DNA from: Cyanophora paradoxa
Taxonomy: Eukaryota; Glaucocystophyceae; Cyanophorales; Cyanophoraceae
Direction: 5' to 3'
DNA length: 64,000 nt
Assembly: GCA_004431415.1 (NCBI GenBank)
Contig: QPMI01000508.1
Span: 109,429 to 173,428 of the forward strand
Shown here: positions 1 through 11,635 of the stretch, piece after piece
Layout of the letters: each line of letters starts with the position of its first letter
Position numbering within the stretch: the stretch's first letter is position 1
Translations under genes and position numbers: made by a program
Notes under the pieces: model-generated
Told to the model about the DNA's origin: nothing
The model's database searches: none
The model's input: the letters and a program-made list of their open reading frames with translations, nothing else

Positions 1-690
1 TCAGATCGGACGTCGACTCGCCGCGGCCGACGTCCTTGCAATTGTGACCAGCTTTCTGACCTTGATCGTCACCATAATCAGCGGGCCCTGCTGCAAAATT
101 ATGCATATATATAACCGCGCGCCCGCCCCCACGCGCGCGGTTTAAATTTGTTGTTTAAAATTCGCGCGCCCGGCGCCGGCACCTTCGCAGAAGAAGCCCG
201 TTGTCGACATCCTGAAGAAGCCTTTGGAATGCGAGAGCTGGAACCGTCGCTGGCAGCGCCATGGACGAGCTTCTGGTGCCGCGGATATCGATGCGCGCAG
301 CCGCGCGGGGCGGACGACGCCAACGAGCTGAGGATGTTCGCTGATCCAGGCAGGCCTAGGCGGCGCGCAGGCCGGTGGAAAGCCGATCGCGGCGCCGTGT
401 GCAAAGCTCGCGCGCTTCATCGGTCTATTTTTCCAACGGGGTACAGGAGGCCGGGGAAATTGTCTACCCCCGGGCCTCGCATGCGTAGCAGCCCGCGGCC
501 TCTTTTTTTAAATCTTCACGCCCGGCGGCCCCTCCCGGAGCCCTCTCGTCCCTATTCCACCGAAGCCCACATGCATCCACTCTGAAGAGTCTTTCATGTC
601 GGCTAGCCGGCGCCCCTGATCACGAGCGGCTGCTACTGCACAATCCATTGCCAAGTTGAAAACGAGGCCGTACACATAATCTGGCATAAT
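1..690. other. Left-edge host DNA without a confident gene
   Basis: The stretch is GC-rich with several short open frames on both strands, none showing a recognisable domain. A possible 3' exon on the plus strand could begin after the acceptor-like cttcgcag near 181-189 and read through about 48 codons to a TGA near 332, but its product is not recognisable. The minus-strand gene that follows ends at 767. Nothing else can be supported here. Confidence 0.4.
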
Positions 691-766
691 CACCTAGCAC
701 TACTCGATGAAGCCCGCGGTGCGGCCGGAGCTGCCCGCGAGGCTAGTCCGCCACGAGCTCGAGGGC

Positions 767-3700
767 TCACGGGCAGAGCTTGCGGAGGCACGAGTTGCAG
801 GCTGCGGGCGCGGGGTGAGCGAGGGGGCCAGCGGCGGCCGGGCGGGGCGGGCGGGCGGGCGCACTCTCGTCCTCGACGACGCCCTGCTGGCCGTAGGGGG
901 AGAGCGGGTCCGCCGCGGGGCGGAACTGGCTCGAGCCGTACGCGCTGCCGGTGCGCGACGTGTTGCCGTACATCGACATCGGCCTGCGCGCGGGACGGCG
1001 TCGGCGGCGCCGGCGGCGGGGCGGGGCGGGGCGGGGCGGGGAGGGCGGGGAGGGCGGGGCGGGGCGGGGCGGGCGGGGGGCGGACCCCATGGACATGGCG
1101 TTGGGCTCGCCGACGGGCCCCCGCGTGGAGGCGTACTCGTAGACGTAGGCGTTGAGCGCGGGGTCGAAGCGCTTGGTGTACTCGCTGCGGTTGCCGATGC
1201 GCATGCCGACGTGGCCCCAGACGTCGACGAGGTAGGGCCAGATCTGCCACATGAACTGCACGAGGCAGAGGACGAAGAGCCAGAAGGCGAGGAGCTTCCA
1301 GAGGGCGCAGGAGAGGCCGCGGTTGCCGCCGTCGAGGGCGATGGAGCGGACGATGAGGAGGGCGATCGCCTCGACGATGCACGTGATGACCTCGATGACC
1401 GTGTTGAGGGTGCGCGCGAAGGGGCGGGCGACGATGAGGTAGACGACGTGGACGGCCTCGAGGACGAGGAGCGTGATGCACTGGCGCGGGGCGTCCGAGC
1501 CGAGGCCGAGCACCGCCGCCTGCACCAGGCGCTTGCCGAGCTCGACGGCGGGGAGGTAGAGGAAGCCGCCGAAGCGGGCCGTGTACTTGCGGAAGAGCGA
1601 GCCGTGCATCTTGTGGAAGCTCTCGCCGCCGCGCGCCGCCTGCCAGACGCCGACGACGCCGAAGAGGCCGCTGCTCTGGTAGCGGAAGTTGGCGAAGCGG
1701 GAGAGGGCCTTGCGGGCGACGTTGACGAGGAGGAAGAGGAGCAGGAGGCCGACGACGGCCGTCACGAAGAGGACGACGATCCACGCGACGACGACCTTCC
1801 AGTCGGTGCCGCCGCGGTGGTACGGGGAGCCGTGGAAGCGGAGGACGCGGAAGGCGTGCAGCGCCGCGCCGTAGGCGAGGGCCGCGAAGACGTAGTAGAT
1901 CATCTTCCACCAGGAGCGGCGGCCGGAGACGTGCTCGCGGCGGTGCGCGGGGATGCAGCAGGTCTTGTACGCCATCACCGCCAGCAGGCCGAGCACGGGG
2001 ACGACGAGGAGCCAGACGAGGGACCAGGCGGCGTTGTTGTCCGACCAGAGGTAGAGCTGGTCGATCGGGCAGCGGTTGTCCTCCGAGGGGAGGGGCTCGC
2101 TGCGGTAGATGAGGTGGCCCGGGTAGGCGTCGCGCATGGGCTGGTTCTTGAGGGGCAGCCAGTGGAAGGCCCAGTGGAAGACCGAGTAGAAGGAGATGAG
2201 GCAGCGGTCGAAGCTGACGTCGAAGGAGACGAGCGAGGCGATGAAGAGCACGAACATGATGACCGAGAGCTCGTTGCCGAGCTTGTTCCCGTACATCGCC
2301 GCGAGGATCGCGCACGCGATGCTCATCCACACGAGGCCCGTCAGCACCGAGGCCGCCAGCGCCGGCGGGTGGTCCTTCACCGCCTTGGTGATCTCAACGC
2401 GGTACGCCGCCCTGCGCCGAGACGCGCCGTCGGCCGCCGCCGCGGGCCCGAGGGCGGGCGGGGGGCGGGGGCCGGGCCGCGCACGCGTCCTTGAGGCTCT
2501 GCGAGTCCTGCACCTGCAGCACGAAGTCGTACGTGCCGGGGCGGACGTTGCAGATCTGCCGCCCGGCCCCGCCCCGCGTCGGCGACGGAGAATGGCCGCG
2601 CGCGGGGCGGGGCGGGGGGTCACCTTGAGCTTGGGGTCCTCCGGGGGCGTGCCGGTGGCGCGGAGGATGGCGGGGTCGGCGCCCTCGGGGCCGGCCACCT
2701 GCGTCCACTTGTACGCTGCCCCCCGCCCCGCGTCGGGCCGCGCCGCGCCACACGGGGCGGGGCGGGGCGGGGGCGGGGCGGCGGACCGCGGACGTCGTTG
2801 TTCTTGTCGAGGACCTTGCCGCGGATGTCGAAGCCCTTCTCGTGGTTGCCGAACATGTCGAACTCGTACACTGCCGGCCCGTCGGCCCCGCGAGGCGGGG
2901 GCGGGGGCGGGGGCGGGGGCGGGGGCGGGGCGCACGGCCGGCGAAGTTGGCGCCGAGGGAGCGGACGGCGCCCGTGTCGTGGACGATCTCGGGGCCCTGG
3001 GCCGGGGCTGCGCGCGCCCCCCGTCAGCGGACCGGCGGGCCGGCGCGGCGGGCCGCGCACTGGGCGAGGGGGACGGCGTGGGCGAGGGGCTCGGGGAGGG
3101 GCTCGGGCTCGGGCTCGGGCTGGGGGAGGGGCTGGGGCTGGGGGACGGGCTCGGGGACGGCGACGGGCTCGGGGCTGCCCCGCGCGTCGGCGGCCGGGCG
3201 GTGGGGCCTAGAGGGCGGGCGGGGCGGCGCACTCGGCGGCAGGCTCGGGCTCGGCGTCGGCTCGGCCTCGATCTTGGCGGGAAGTCTGCGGGGCGGGGAG
3301 GTGAGGCGGGGCGGGGCGGCCCGGCGAGGCGAGGGGGGCGCGCACAGTGGGCGGCCGACTTGTAGGCGTAGTTGGAGAAGACTGCGGGGCGGGGGCGGGT
3401 GAGGGGGCGGCCCGGGACGGGGCGGGGCGGGGCGGGCGGGGGCACCCTCGATGTCGCCCTCGGTGTCGCCGCGGATGGTCGGGGGGGCCTCCACGTGCAC
3501 CTGCCCCCGCCCGTCGGCCGGGCCGCCGCGGGAAGCAGGTGCGGGGCGGGGCGGGGCGGGGGCGGGAGCGGGGGGCGCACCCAGTTGACGCCCTGGCCGT
3601 GGAGGGCGGCGGGGAGGTTCTGGATGCGGACCTCGCCGATGTCCGTGCCGGCGCCCAGGTTCTCGCCTGCCGGCCGCCCCGCTCGGGCTCCGCGCGGAGG

Positions 3701-5870
3701 GGCGGGGCGGGACGGGGCGGTGCGGGGGGGGCGGACCCATGATGACGACCTGGTCGCCGGGCTTGATGGAGACGGACTTCTTGGCGGTGCGCGAGCCTGG
3801 CAGGAAGACGAGCACGTTCTTGATCACGCCTGCGCCCGCCCTCCGCCGTCAGCGGGGCCGCGCGGCGTCGGGGCGGGGCGGGGCGGGGCGGGGCGGTGCG
3901 GGCCCTGGGCGACGACGCGGCGGATGGCGCGGTTGTTGGCGTCCGCGACGTAGAGCACGCCGTTGATGCGGTCCAGGTACATGTCTGCCCGGGGCCCCCC
4001 CGTCACGCCCCCGCCGGCAGCGAGGCGCCGGCCGGCCGGCGGCGGGGGCGGACCGGAGGGGCCGTCGAAGGAGACGGCGGAGCCCTGGCCGTCGGCCGAG
4101 CCGCGCGAGCCGCCGGCGATCAGCTCCGGCTCCTTGCCCGGCACCACGCCTGCGCGGCGGCCCGGCTCGGGCGGCGGCGGCCCGGCGGGCGGGGCGGCGG
4201 GGGGCGGGCGGACGGTAGATGGCGTTGTTGGCCGTGTCGCAGGCGAAGAGCAGGCCTGGAGCGCGCGGCGTCAGGTCTGCGCTCGAGGCGCGGCGCGGGG
4301 CTCGCGGAGAGGGCGCACCGTTGTACGAGTCGGTGGAGACGGCCTGGATGCTGGGGGTCTCCGAGCGGGCGGGGAACCGCACGTCCTTCATCTGGCCTGC
4401 GCCCGCCACCCCGCGTCGGCCCGCCGCCCGCCACGCACGCGCGCAAGTCCGCCGGGGCGGCGGTGGAACGAACCGGCCATGCCGTCGAGGGCGGAGAGCT
4501 TCTCGGCGCCGTAGGCGACGTAGACGAAGTTGGTGCGGAAGTTGTAGCTACGCCGCCCCGAGTCGCACGGCGCCCCGGCGCTGCGGGGCGCGGGCGCGGG
4601 CGAGGCCGGCGGCACCTGATGCCCTGGATGGTCTTGCCGCGGTAGTAGCCGAGCGAGTCGGGGATGAGGGTGTCGACGGAGATGCCGCCGGCCTTCTTCG
4701 GGTCTGGAGGCGGCGTCAGGCGCCGCCGCGGCGGGCGGGGCCCGGGCGGGGCGCGGGGCACCGTTGGTGGTGATGCGGACGACGCGCTCGCCGTCGCTGC
4801 CGGCGGGGCCGCCTCGGCGCCGGGCGCGCGCGAGGCGGGCGGGTGGGCGGGGCCGCACCCGACGTAGAAGGTGCGCGAGGCGCGCTCAAGGAAGAGGAAG
4901 GAGAGCTCCGCGAAGCCGCAGTCGGTCGCCCCGCCGTCCTTGCTCACGCGCTGGCCCGAGCCGGCGAAAGTCGTCACCGTCGCCTGGCCGCCGGCAAGAG
5001 AGATCTTCCGGATGCGGTTGTTGCCTGCCCGCCGGTCGCTCAGCACAGCGGGCGCAGAAAGGAATCAATGAGGAAGGACTAAATCACCCGCGTCGGCGAC
5101 TGCGCGGGACGGGGTTAGCGGGCGCGGAAGGGAGGACTGGAGAGCGAGGAAAGGAACGCGGACCGTAGAGGATCTTGTTGATGGTGTCGTAGGCGAGGTC
5201 GACCGGCCTGGTCGCCACGTCGGTCGAACCGCCCGCGGATGGGGGCGAACGGATCGGGCCAAGCTCACCGGTTGAACATGGCGCTCGCCGCCACGACGTT
5301 GTCGACGAAGCCAGCCGCCTGGCTGCCGGCCAGAACCGTCGGATTGCCAGCGGCGTCCAGCTTGTAGATCTGGCCATCGGGGCGTCGGTTACGTTGTTCC
5401 GGATTCTCAAACTGAAGATCGGGAACGATGAGCTTTGCCGCAAGACTGCACCTGGTTGGAGTTCTCGAGGAGGACATAAACCGTCGATGTCGCGTCGTCC
5501 ACCGTAAGAGCAATCGGGCGAGCCGGCAGGTTCGATGCAACGGTCGACGTCGTGCCGATAACCCTGTGGCGAAAGAGGCGGGTGCGTCAGCCAGCTAGCC
5601 GGTCCGACCGTCGACGTAGCGAATCGTTCAAATCGACGCTGGGGCAGGGGTTGGGGCAGCGCACTTCTCGGCCGGCGGAGCCGCCATGTGGTCGTAATCG
5701 ACTGCGAAGGCGAGCCGGGTCAGCCGGTCGCACGGCGAAAACGATGCGCCGAGTAACGGCTGAGGTAACCGGGCCGCACCATCCTGTGCTTCGAGCGTGT
5801 CCGACGGCCCGGCGAGCGCCGTCGTGGCCAGAAGGGCCACGAGGGCGACGCAGATCGCCCAGCGCCTCAT
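767..5870 (-). CDS. NHL-repeat / PKD-like multi-pass membrane protein (multi-exon)
   Basis: The reading starts at the ATG at 5870 with a signal peptide (MRRWAICVALVALLATTALA). Exons between about 5.5 and 3.8 kb encode NHL-type beta-propeller blades (NNRIRKIS, GVLYVADANNRAIRRV, YFAGSGQ-like turns). A short exon near 3.75 kb reads VSIKPGDQVVIMG. Exons at about 3.0-2.4 kb encode a PKD/REJ-like Ig-fold region (YKWTQVAGPEG, NVRPGTYDFVLQVQDS). The long exon from about 2.4 to 0.95 kb encodes many hydrophobic segments, for example WIVVLFVTAVVGLLLLFLL and VITCIVEAIALLIV. The last exon after the acceptor near 800 ends CNSCLRKLCP and a TGA at 767. Introns are about 60-110 bp, mostly begin GTGCG, end CAG and hold (GCCCC)n on the sense strand. 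The architecture implies a surface sensor or channel-like protein. That role is inference and the exact exon chain needs a transcript. Confidence 0.7.
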
Positions 5871-6022
5871 CCCTTTTTTTGATGACCTGAACTACCGTAC
5901 CCCGCCAGACCGACCAAAGCTCTGCCGCTCCGCTCCACGGTCAGGGTCCGCTCCACGAACGATTCTGGACGAGTTGAGATTGCACCTTCGACGGTTGTGC
6001 ACCCTCTGCGCCCACCGCGACG

Positions 6023-7004
6023 ATGCCTGGAGCGCCCCTCATCGGCCTGACGACGTCGTACGAGGCGCCGGAGCAGAAGATTCGGCGCGAGTACGTTTCC
6101 AGCGTCGCGGTGCGCAGCGAGGGCCGCGTCGGCGCTCGGCCTCGCCCGTCGCACTCGAATTCTTCGAGCCTGTCGTGCGCAGGAGGCCGGCGGCGTGCCC
6201 ATCATCCTGCCCATGATCGATGACGAGGCGCTGCTGGGGCAGCTGCTCGAATCGCTCGACGGGCTGGTCGTCATTGGCGGGCCTGCAATTACTATGGCGC
6301 GCGCTCCACCGCCGCTGTCCCGGCCCTCGCCGGCCGCCAACGGGTGCGCAGGGGCTCGTCGGAGATGTGCCGGCGGACCTGTCGCCGACGGACCCGCTGC
6401 GCACGGAGAGCGACCTGCGGATCGTGCGGGCGGTGCTGGCGACGCCGAAGCCGATCCTAGGGATCTGCTACGGGATGCAGCTGCTGAACGCCCTCGCCGG
6501 CGGCACAATCTACGCCGACGTGCAGAAGCAGGTCCCCGGCACCATGGTACACAGGTGCGGCCCGCGCGCAGCCCACGGCCAGCGGCCGGCGTGGCGAGCG
6601 CCGCGGCAGCGCGTCGCGGGGCGGGACGGTGCATCCGGCGCGGGTGGAGCGGGGCACGCGGCTGCACGCGCTGCTGGGCGGGCGGGACGAGGTGGAGGTG
6701 AACACGGTGCACATCCAGGCCGTCGCCGAGGTCGGCGGCGGCGACCTCAGCGCGCCCCGCGCCCCGGGCGGCCGCCTGCGCGTCAACGCGCGCGCCCCCG
6801 ACGGTGCGCCGGCCGACCCCGACCGAGCGGGCGGGGCGGGGGCGAGCGGGCGGGGGTGCAGGGGTGGTGGAGGGCCTGGAGAGCGAGGACGGGCGGGTGA
6901 TGGCGCTGCAGTTCCACCCGGAGCGCCTCGGGGCGGACATCCGCGTGCCCCTCTTCCGCGACCTCGTCCAGCGCGCCGCCGCCTTCCGCGCCTCCCGCTC
7001 CTAG
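6023..7004 (+). CDS. Class I glutamine amidotransferase-like, peptidase C26 family (gamma-glutamyl hydrolase type)
   Basis: The gene starts at the ATG at 6023 (MPGAPLIGLTTSYE), the usual N-terminus of PuuD-like C26 hydrolases. Exon 1 ends at 6109 (donor GTGCGC) and exon 2 starts at 6183 (EAGGVPIILPMIDDEALL). A later exon carries PKPILGICYGMQLLNALAGGT, in which the Cys of GICYGMQ is the family nucleophile. Further exons give VNTVHIQAVAE and MALQFHPERLGAD, which supply the catalytic His and Glu of the triad. The stop is at 7002-7004. Family members hydrolyse gamma-glutamyl bonds, such as gamma-glutamyl-GABA or folyl polyglutamate; the substrate here cannot be read from sequence. There are about five exons. 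The boundary after VVIGGP near 6290 is the least certain. A C-rich low-complexity stretch (7005-7100) follows the stop. Confidence 0.85.
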
Positions 7005-7199
7005 CGCACCGCCCGCCCCGCACCCCGCCCCGCACCCCGCCCCCCCCCCCTCCCCCTCCCCCCCCCCTCTCTCTTCCTCTTCCCCCCCGCCCCTCTCGTG
7101 CCCCGAGACGCGGCGCCGAACCGAACCGAACCCGGGTATTCGAAGGCGGGCCGGCTGGGCCGGCTGCGGGGCGGGGCGGGGCGTGCGGGGCGGGCGGGG

Positions 7200-8760
7200 C
7201 TAGGCCTTGGAGCGGAGGGCGGCGTCGAGGAGCTTGCCGTCGACGGCCGCGCCGCCGGCCGCCAGCAGCGGGCCGAGCTCCAGCTTCCACCTGCCCCCGC
7301 GCCCCCGCCTCGCTCGGTCGGGCCGGCGGGGCGGGGCGGGGCGGGGCGGGGCGGGGCGGGCGGACGCGTCGGCGAGGAAGGCGGCGAGGCCGCCCGGGGG
7401 CAGCTGGAGGGCCTCCTCCAGCCACGCCGCCTCCACCTCCGGCCGGTACCTGCCCGCCCCGCTCGCCCCCGGCCCCGCACCGGCCCGCCCCACGCCCCCG
7501 AGGCGGCGCACGAGCGGGCGGCGGCCCGGAGGGCGGCCCGGCGGGTGCGCGCGGCGAGGGGCTCCGCCAGGCGGCGGAGGAGGGGCCGCGCCCCTCGGCG
7601 GCGGCGCAGGCGCGGAAGAATGCGGCGTAGTTCCCGCCCCGCGCCGCGAGCACCATCTGCGCGCGCGGCGCTCGCCCCGGCGGCGGGGGCGGCGGGGCGG
7701 GGCAGGCGGGGGCGGGGGCGGACGCGGGAGGCGAGGCGGACGGCGGGGTGGTCCTCCAGCCCGAGCTCCGAGGCCGTCCGGAAGGCACGCGCGAGGTCTG
7801 GCCCCGCCCTCAGCCGCGCGCCACGCGGGGCGGGGCGGGGCGGGGCGGGGCGGGGCGGGCCGGCGGCGAGGCCGTGCGTCTCGGCGTAGACGAGGCGGTA
7901 GGCGAGGTACTCGGGGAGGGGGTCCCCCTCCCCCGCACCGGGGGCGAGGCCCCGCGCGAAGAGCGCGAAGAGCTGCGCCTGGCACTGGTTGAAGCCGTCG
8001 GTGTCGCCCTGCTCGATGCACATGCGCCCGTGCGCGACGTACACCTCCACCGCGAACTCGTTCCGGATCCCCTGCACCTGCCGCCCCGCCCCGCCCGTCA
8101 CCGCCGCGCGTCCCGCCGAGCCCTAGCACTGCGCTGGGAGGAACCGGGGGCGCGCCGTCATGTCCTGGCGGATAGAGCGCATCTGGTCGTTGACCCAGTG
8201 CCAGGTGGCGCCGCCGCCGGCGCGCCGCTCCCGCACGTGCGCCAGCGCCCGCTCCAGCACCCGCTGCGGCCGCACCTCCGCCGGGTCCGGCGCCTGGCCC
8301 GCCCCACCGGACCGCCCGCTCGGGCCGCGCGGGGCCGGGGCCGGGGTGGTGGGGCGGGGCGCACGGAGGTGAGGCGGAAGTAGGGCTTCTCGAGGGCGGC
8401 GCTGGTGCCGACGATGGGGGCGTGGTCCGACGCGTCCACGGACCCCTCCTCCGACGCCCCGTCCATCCCCAGCTGCCGCCCCGTCGGCCCCGCCCCGCCC
8501 GCCCGCCCCGGCCCCCGCCCACCTGCATCGCCCGCATCCGGCTCTGCAGCGCCGAGACCGCCCCCGGCCCGGCCGCCCGCGCCCCGGGCGGCTCTGCGAA
8601 GCGCCTCGCCCGCCGCTCCATGCGCACGCGGTCCTCGTCCTCGATCCGCGAGCCCGACCCCGAGCCCGAGGGGCGGCCGCGGCCCGAGGGCGGCCGGTAG
8701 CTGCGAGGGGGCTCGTGCGAGCGGCGGACGCGCGAGAGCCTGCCGGAGGGCACCTCGGCC
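7200..8760 (-). CDS. SAC3/GANP-domain protein, THP3/LENG8-like
   Basis: Exons on the minus strand encode a SAC3/GANP/PCI-type region. Clear blocks are SDHAPIVGTSAALEKPYFRLT (near 8.35-8.43 kb), VNDQMRSIRQDMT (near 8.17-8.2 kb), IRNEFAVEVYVAHGRMCIEQ with FNQCQAQLFALFARG (near 7.95-8.07 kb) and EYLAYRLVYAETHG (near 7.9 kb). These match the conserved order in yeast Thp3 and animal LENG8, which are linked to mRNA processing and export. Later exons near 7.7, 7.6, 7.4 and 7.25 kb finish the helical domain and end LLDAALRSKA with a TAG at 7200. The upstream exon (near 8.55-8.75 kb) is rich in Arg, Ser and Gly (RIEDEDRVRMERRARRF). The start codon is not resolved, because the frame is closed just above 8760 and a further 5' exon is likely. 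All introns seen are C-rich on the sense strand. Confidence 0.75.
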
Positions 8761-9392
8761 TCATGCCGTCAAGCCACGCTTCGATGTCCTCCACAAAGGA
8801 CTCCTCGCCCGTCCGAGCGTGCTTCTCGGCCCGCGGGTCAACTCCGGCTGCTTCCCTGCTCGCCCCGTTAGCTTTCGCCGCACGCCGCACGCTGGGGTTG
8901 CAGGCACGCACCTGGGCCGCTTCTGCCTCTCTGCTGGACGACGCGGGGCGCGCAGGCACCGGAGCCGGAGCGAGAGCGGCAGGCCGACCCCGCCGGCCCA
9001 GCTGAGGCGCCTCGCGCCCGGGAGCGAGGCCGCGATTGGTTTCTCGACTCTGCGCACGAACTTGTGAGCGCAGCGGGCGTGCGCGAGGGCTCGCGTACGT
9101 GCGATCTTCCTGATCGGGTTGCGGCCTCGGTCCGCGCAGGCAGCGCAGCCTGAACCACAGGCGCGTGTACCGCAGCGTCTTCGCGTCCAGGGTCGAAGAA
9201 AAAGCGCCGATCGGCTCGCCGGGCCGCTTCCTAGGCAAAGACTGCTTGCTTCTGGGTACAGCTGCACTCATGTTCGTGGCGGCCGCCGGCGCGCTCAGGA
9301 CCTCGAAGGCGTACTTCGGATCGCCGCTGCTGTCTGCGAAGAAGGCGGCCATCTGCGTGCCCAAGGCCAACAAGTCGACGACGGCTGCCACG

Positions 9393-10619
9393 ATGAACGC
9401 GCGGCTCGGCAAGCTCGTGGCGAAGGACACGGCGCTCCTCGTTTGCGATGTGGTGCGCATTTGAGTCGTTGGATCCGCGCCGAGCTCGCTGGACCGCCGC
9501 TGATGATGTCGCCACCGCGCGCGGCGGCGCCCGTGCGGCCCGCAGCAAGAGAAGTTCCGCAATGGTGCGTACCTGTAGCTTTAGCTACGTTGTTCTGAAC
9601 GCGTTCTGACGTCGTTCGTCGCCCTTTGGCAGTGATCGACAAGTTCCCGAACGTGGTTCACGTTAGCAAGCGCATGGTGCACTCCTGAGTGGGCCCGCCG
9701 CATCTCCGCGGGCGCGTGGACATGCTTGCCTCCTCGCAGGTCGCGGCGGCAAAGCTGCTCGACATGCCCGTCATCGTCACCGAGCAGTATCCCGAGAAGC
9801 TCGGCAAGACCGGTGCGCGCCGCCCCGCAGTGAGCCGCGCTCGGCCGCCGCTGATCCTCGCGCCGCGTCGCAGTGAGCGAGATCGACCTCGCCCCGGACA
9901 CGCCCGTCTTCGGCAAGAAGAAGTTCTCGGTGCGCGCGGACTGAGGGGCCGCCAGGGGGCCCCGGCGCCGGAGGCGGCCGCGGGGCGCCGCGGGCCGCGC
10001 GAGCGGGGCGCGCAGATGATCATCCCCGAGGTGGAGGCGAAGCTGCGCGAGAAAAACGTGAAGAGCGCGCTCATCTGCGGCCTCGAGGCGCGCCGCCCCC
10101 CTGAGAGGGTCCCCCGGGCCCCGGACGCCGCCTGAGCGCCGCGCCCTCCCCGCAGACGCACGTGTGCGTGCTGCAGACCTTCCTGGACCTCTCCGAGCGC
10201 GGTGCGGCCTCCAGGGCCCCCCGGCCGCCCCGCCGCGAGCGCGCGGGGGCGACGGGCGGCGGCAGGGATCGAGGTGCACCTGCTCATGGACGGCGTCTCC
10301 TCCTCGCGGCCCCTCGAGCGCTACATCGCCATGGAGGCGCCCCGCCCGCCCCGCCCCGCCCCGCCCCGCCGCCCCTGAGGCGTGCGGGCCGCCCCGCAGC
10401 GCATGCGGACGGCGGGGGCGACGCTGACGACGTCGGAGAGCGCCCTCTTCCAGCTCATCGGCAGCGCCGACCACCCCAAGGCGCCCCCCGCCCCGCACCC
10501 CCGCCCCGCCCCGCCGCCCGGCCCCGCGCCGACCCCGCGCGCAGTTCCGCGAGATCAGCGCCCTGGTCAAGGAGCCCTTCCCGATCAAGGAGGCCGGGCC
10601 CCTCGCCGCCAACCTCTAG
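9393..10619 (+). CDS. Isochorismatase-domain hydrolase, ISOC1/ISOC2-like
   Basis: Eight exons can be chained in frame into a full-length protein of about 200 residues: MNARLGKLVAKDTALLVCDV, QEKFRN, VIDKFPNVVHVSKRM, VAAAKLLDMPVIVTEQYPEK, VSEIDLAPDTPVFGKKKFS, IIPEVEAKLREKNVKSALIC, THVCVLQTFLDLSERG, then the C-terminal part ending PIKEAGPLAANL. The family triad is visible as Asp (VCDV), Lys (GKKKF) and Cys (THVCV). The frame is open upstream of the chosen ATG back to about 9165, so a longer N-terminus (alternative ATG at 9269, possibly a targeting peptide) is possible. Three introns have GC donors (10088-10155, 10337-10399, 10481-10544); the other splice sites that I read are GT-AG. The physiological substrate of ISOC1-type proteins is not firmly known. 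The stretch 8770-9160 upstream holds no gene that I recognise. Confidence 0.88.
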
Positions 10620-11146
10620 GGACCCCGCCCGCGCCGCGCCTCCGATCCTTCATCTCTGTCTCTTCCAAGAGAACACGCGTTATGTTACACTCCTCAGCTG
10701 CAGCTGCGCGCGGGTGGCGGCGGTCGCACACGCGCCGCTCAGTGCGGCGCGCCTGAGACGCGGCCCTGCGCCGGGTTGAACTTCGTGTTCCCCACCACCG
10801 GATCTAGGCGCGAGACGATGTTGTCCCAGCTGCAGCGAGTGCCCAAATGAGCAAGGAGGTACAGCACAGGCGTCGACGCAGCTGCGAGGATGGGAAAATT
10901 ATTGGGTCCCCCGACGCTCCAGCTAGGTGCAACCCGCGTGTGCACGTACGCGGTGCTGCTCAGCGCATGCGCATACGCACCGGTACGGATACTCGCGCTT
11001 GTCGTCCTCCGAGCGCACGATCTGCGCGCACGCATGCGGCAATTGATTTCATGTGCAGCTGTAGCGAGTTCGCGTGTACGCGAGACGGGAGTGCTAAGCG
11101 CTAGCGACGCTTAAGCATAGACGGCGCGAGAGCGGCGGCGGAGAAC
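10620..11146. other. Intergenic host DNA between ISOC1-like and Tudor-like genes
   Basis: No coding pattern, RNA gene or repeat array is recognisable. The stretch has many CpG- and GCGC-rich hexamers (for example gcgcatgcgcat and acgcgtacgc) that also occur in other intergenic parts of this host. It lies between two gene 3' ends, so both flanking terminators should be here, but none is distinct. Confidence 0.4.
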
Positions 11147-11406
11147 TCATCGGCGCAGGCGCACGTAGTACGGGTCCTCGTCGGAGGCCTTCACGCGCGA
11201 GCCGTTGAACTCGAAGCTGTCCGTGTGCATCTGCGCATGCGCAGGGGTGCGTGGTGGCCCTCGGCAGCGCGCACGCGTACGCGAGCAAGGGCGGCGCGCC
11301 GTGCGCTATCACGAGCGATATGTGAATTCACCTCGCTGATAAAGCCCCGCCGAACGCCGCCGGAGGTGCGGAATGAGACGTAGTCGCCGCGATTGTACTT
11401 CGACAT
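11147..11406 (-). CDS. Small HVA1/Tudor-type protein (DUF2945-like)
   Basis: Two exons are readable on the minus strand. Exon 1 starts at the ATG at 11406 and reads MSKYNRGDYVSFRTSGGVRR, then GFISE, ending at a GTGAAT donor. Exon 2 begins after gcatgcgcag and reads MHTDSFEFNGSRVKASDEDP, then YYVRLRR and a TGA at 11147. The K-x-G-D-x-V-S-x-R/K-x-x-x-G-G start and the late E-D-P-x-x-x-V motif match the short hypervirulence-associated (HVA1) Tudor-fold family. Its members are 60-90 residues long in fungi, bacteria and algae and have no settled biochemical role. The intron is about 100 bp and, unlike its neighbours, lacks long (GCCCC)n runs. Confidence 0.7.
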
Positions 11407-11635
11407 GGCCTCCTTCTTCGCTGCTTCTTCGCGTCAAACTTGGTCGGGGCGGAGGATCCCTGGGCTGCGCGTACGCGGGCACTCGCTTCTTCGCAAAATG
11501 TCGGGGGGAGCAAACTGTGCGGGCGTACGCGAATCGCGAGTGCACGGGACCTCGTGGGCGTCCGAGCGCGCGCGCAGCGAGTGGAACCGAGAGTGAGCAT
11601 CCAGAAGGTGCCGCGCGCTGCGGCGGGGGGCCGCG

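Noticed and set aside
690-2494. Long overlapping frames opposite the NHL/PKD gene
   Set aside because: They are GC-rich shadow frames (low-complexity Arg/Pro or Glu/Asp/Val) opposite well-supported exons.
6457-7788. Long minus-strand frame across the amidotransferase gene
   Set aside because: It is Pro/Arg-rich shadow coding opposite conserved C26 exons.
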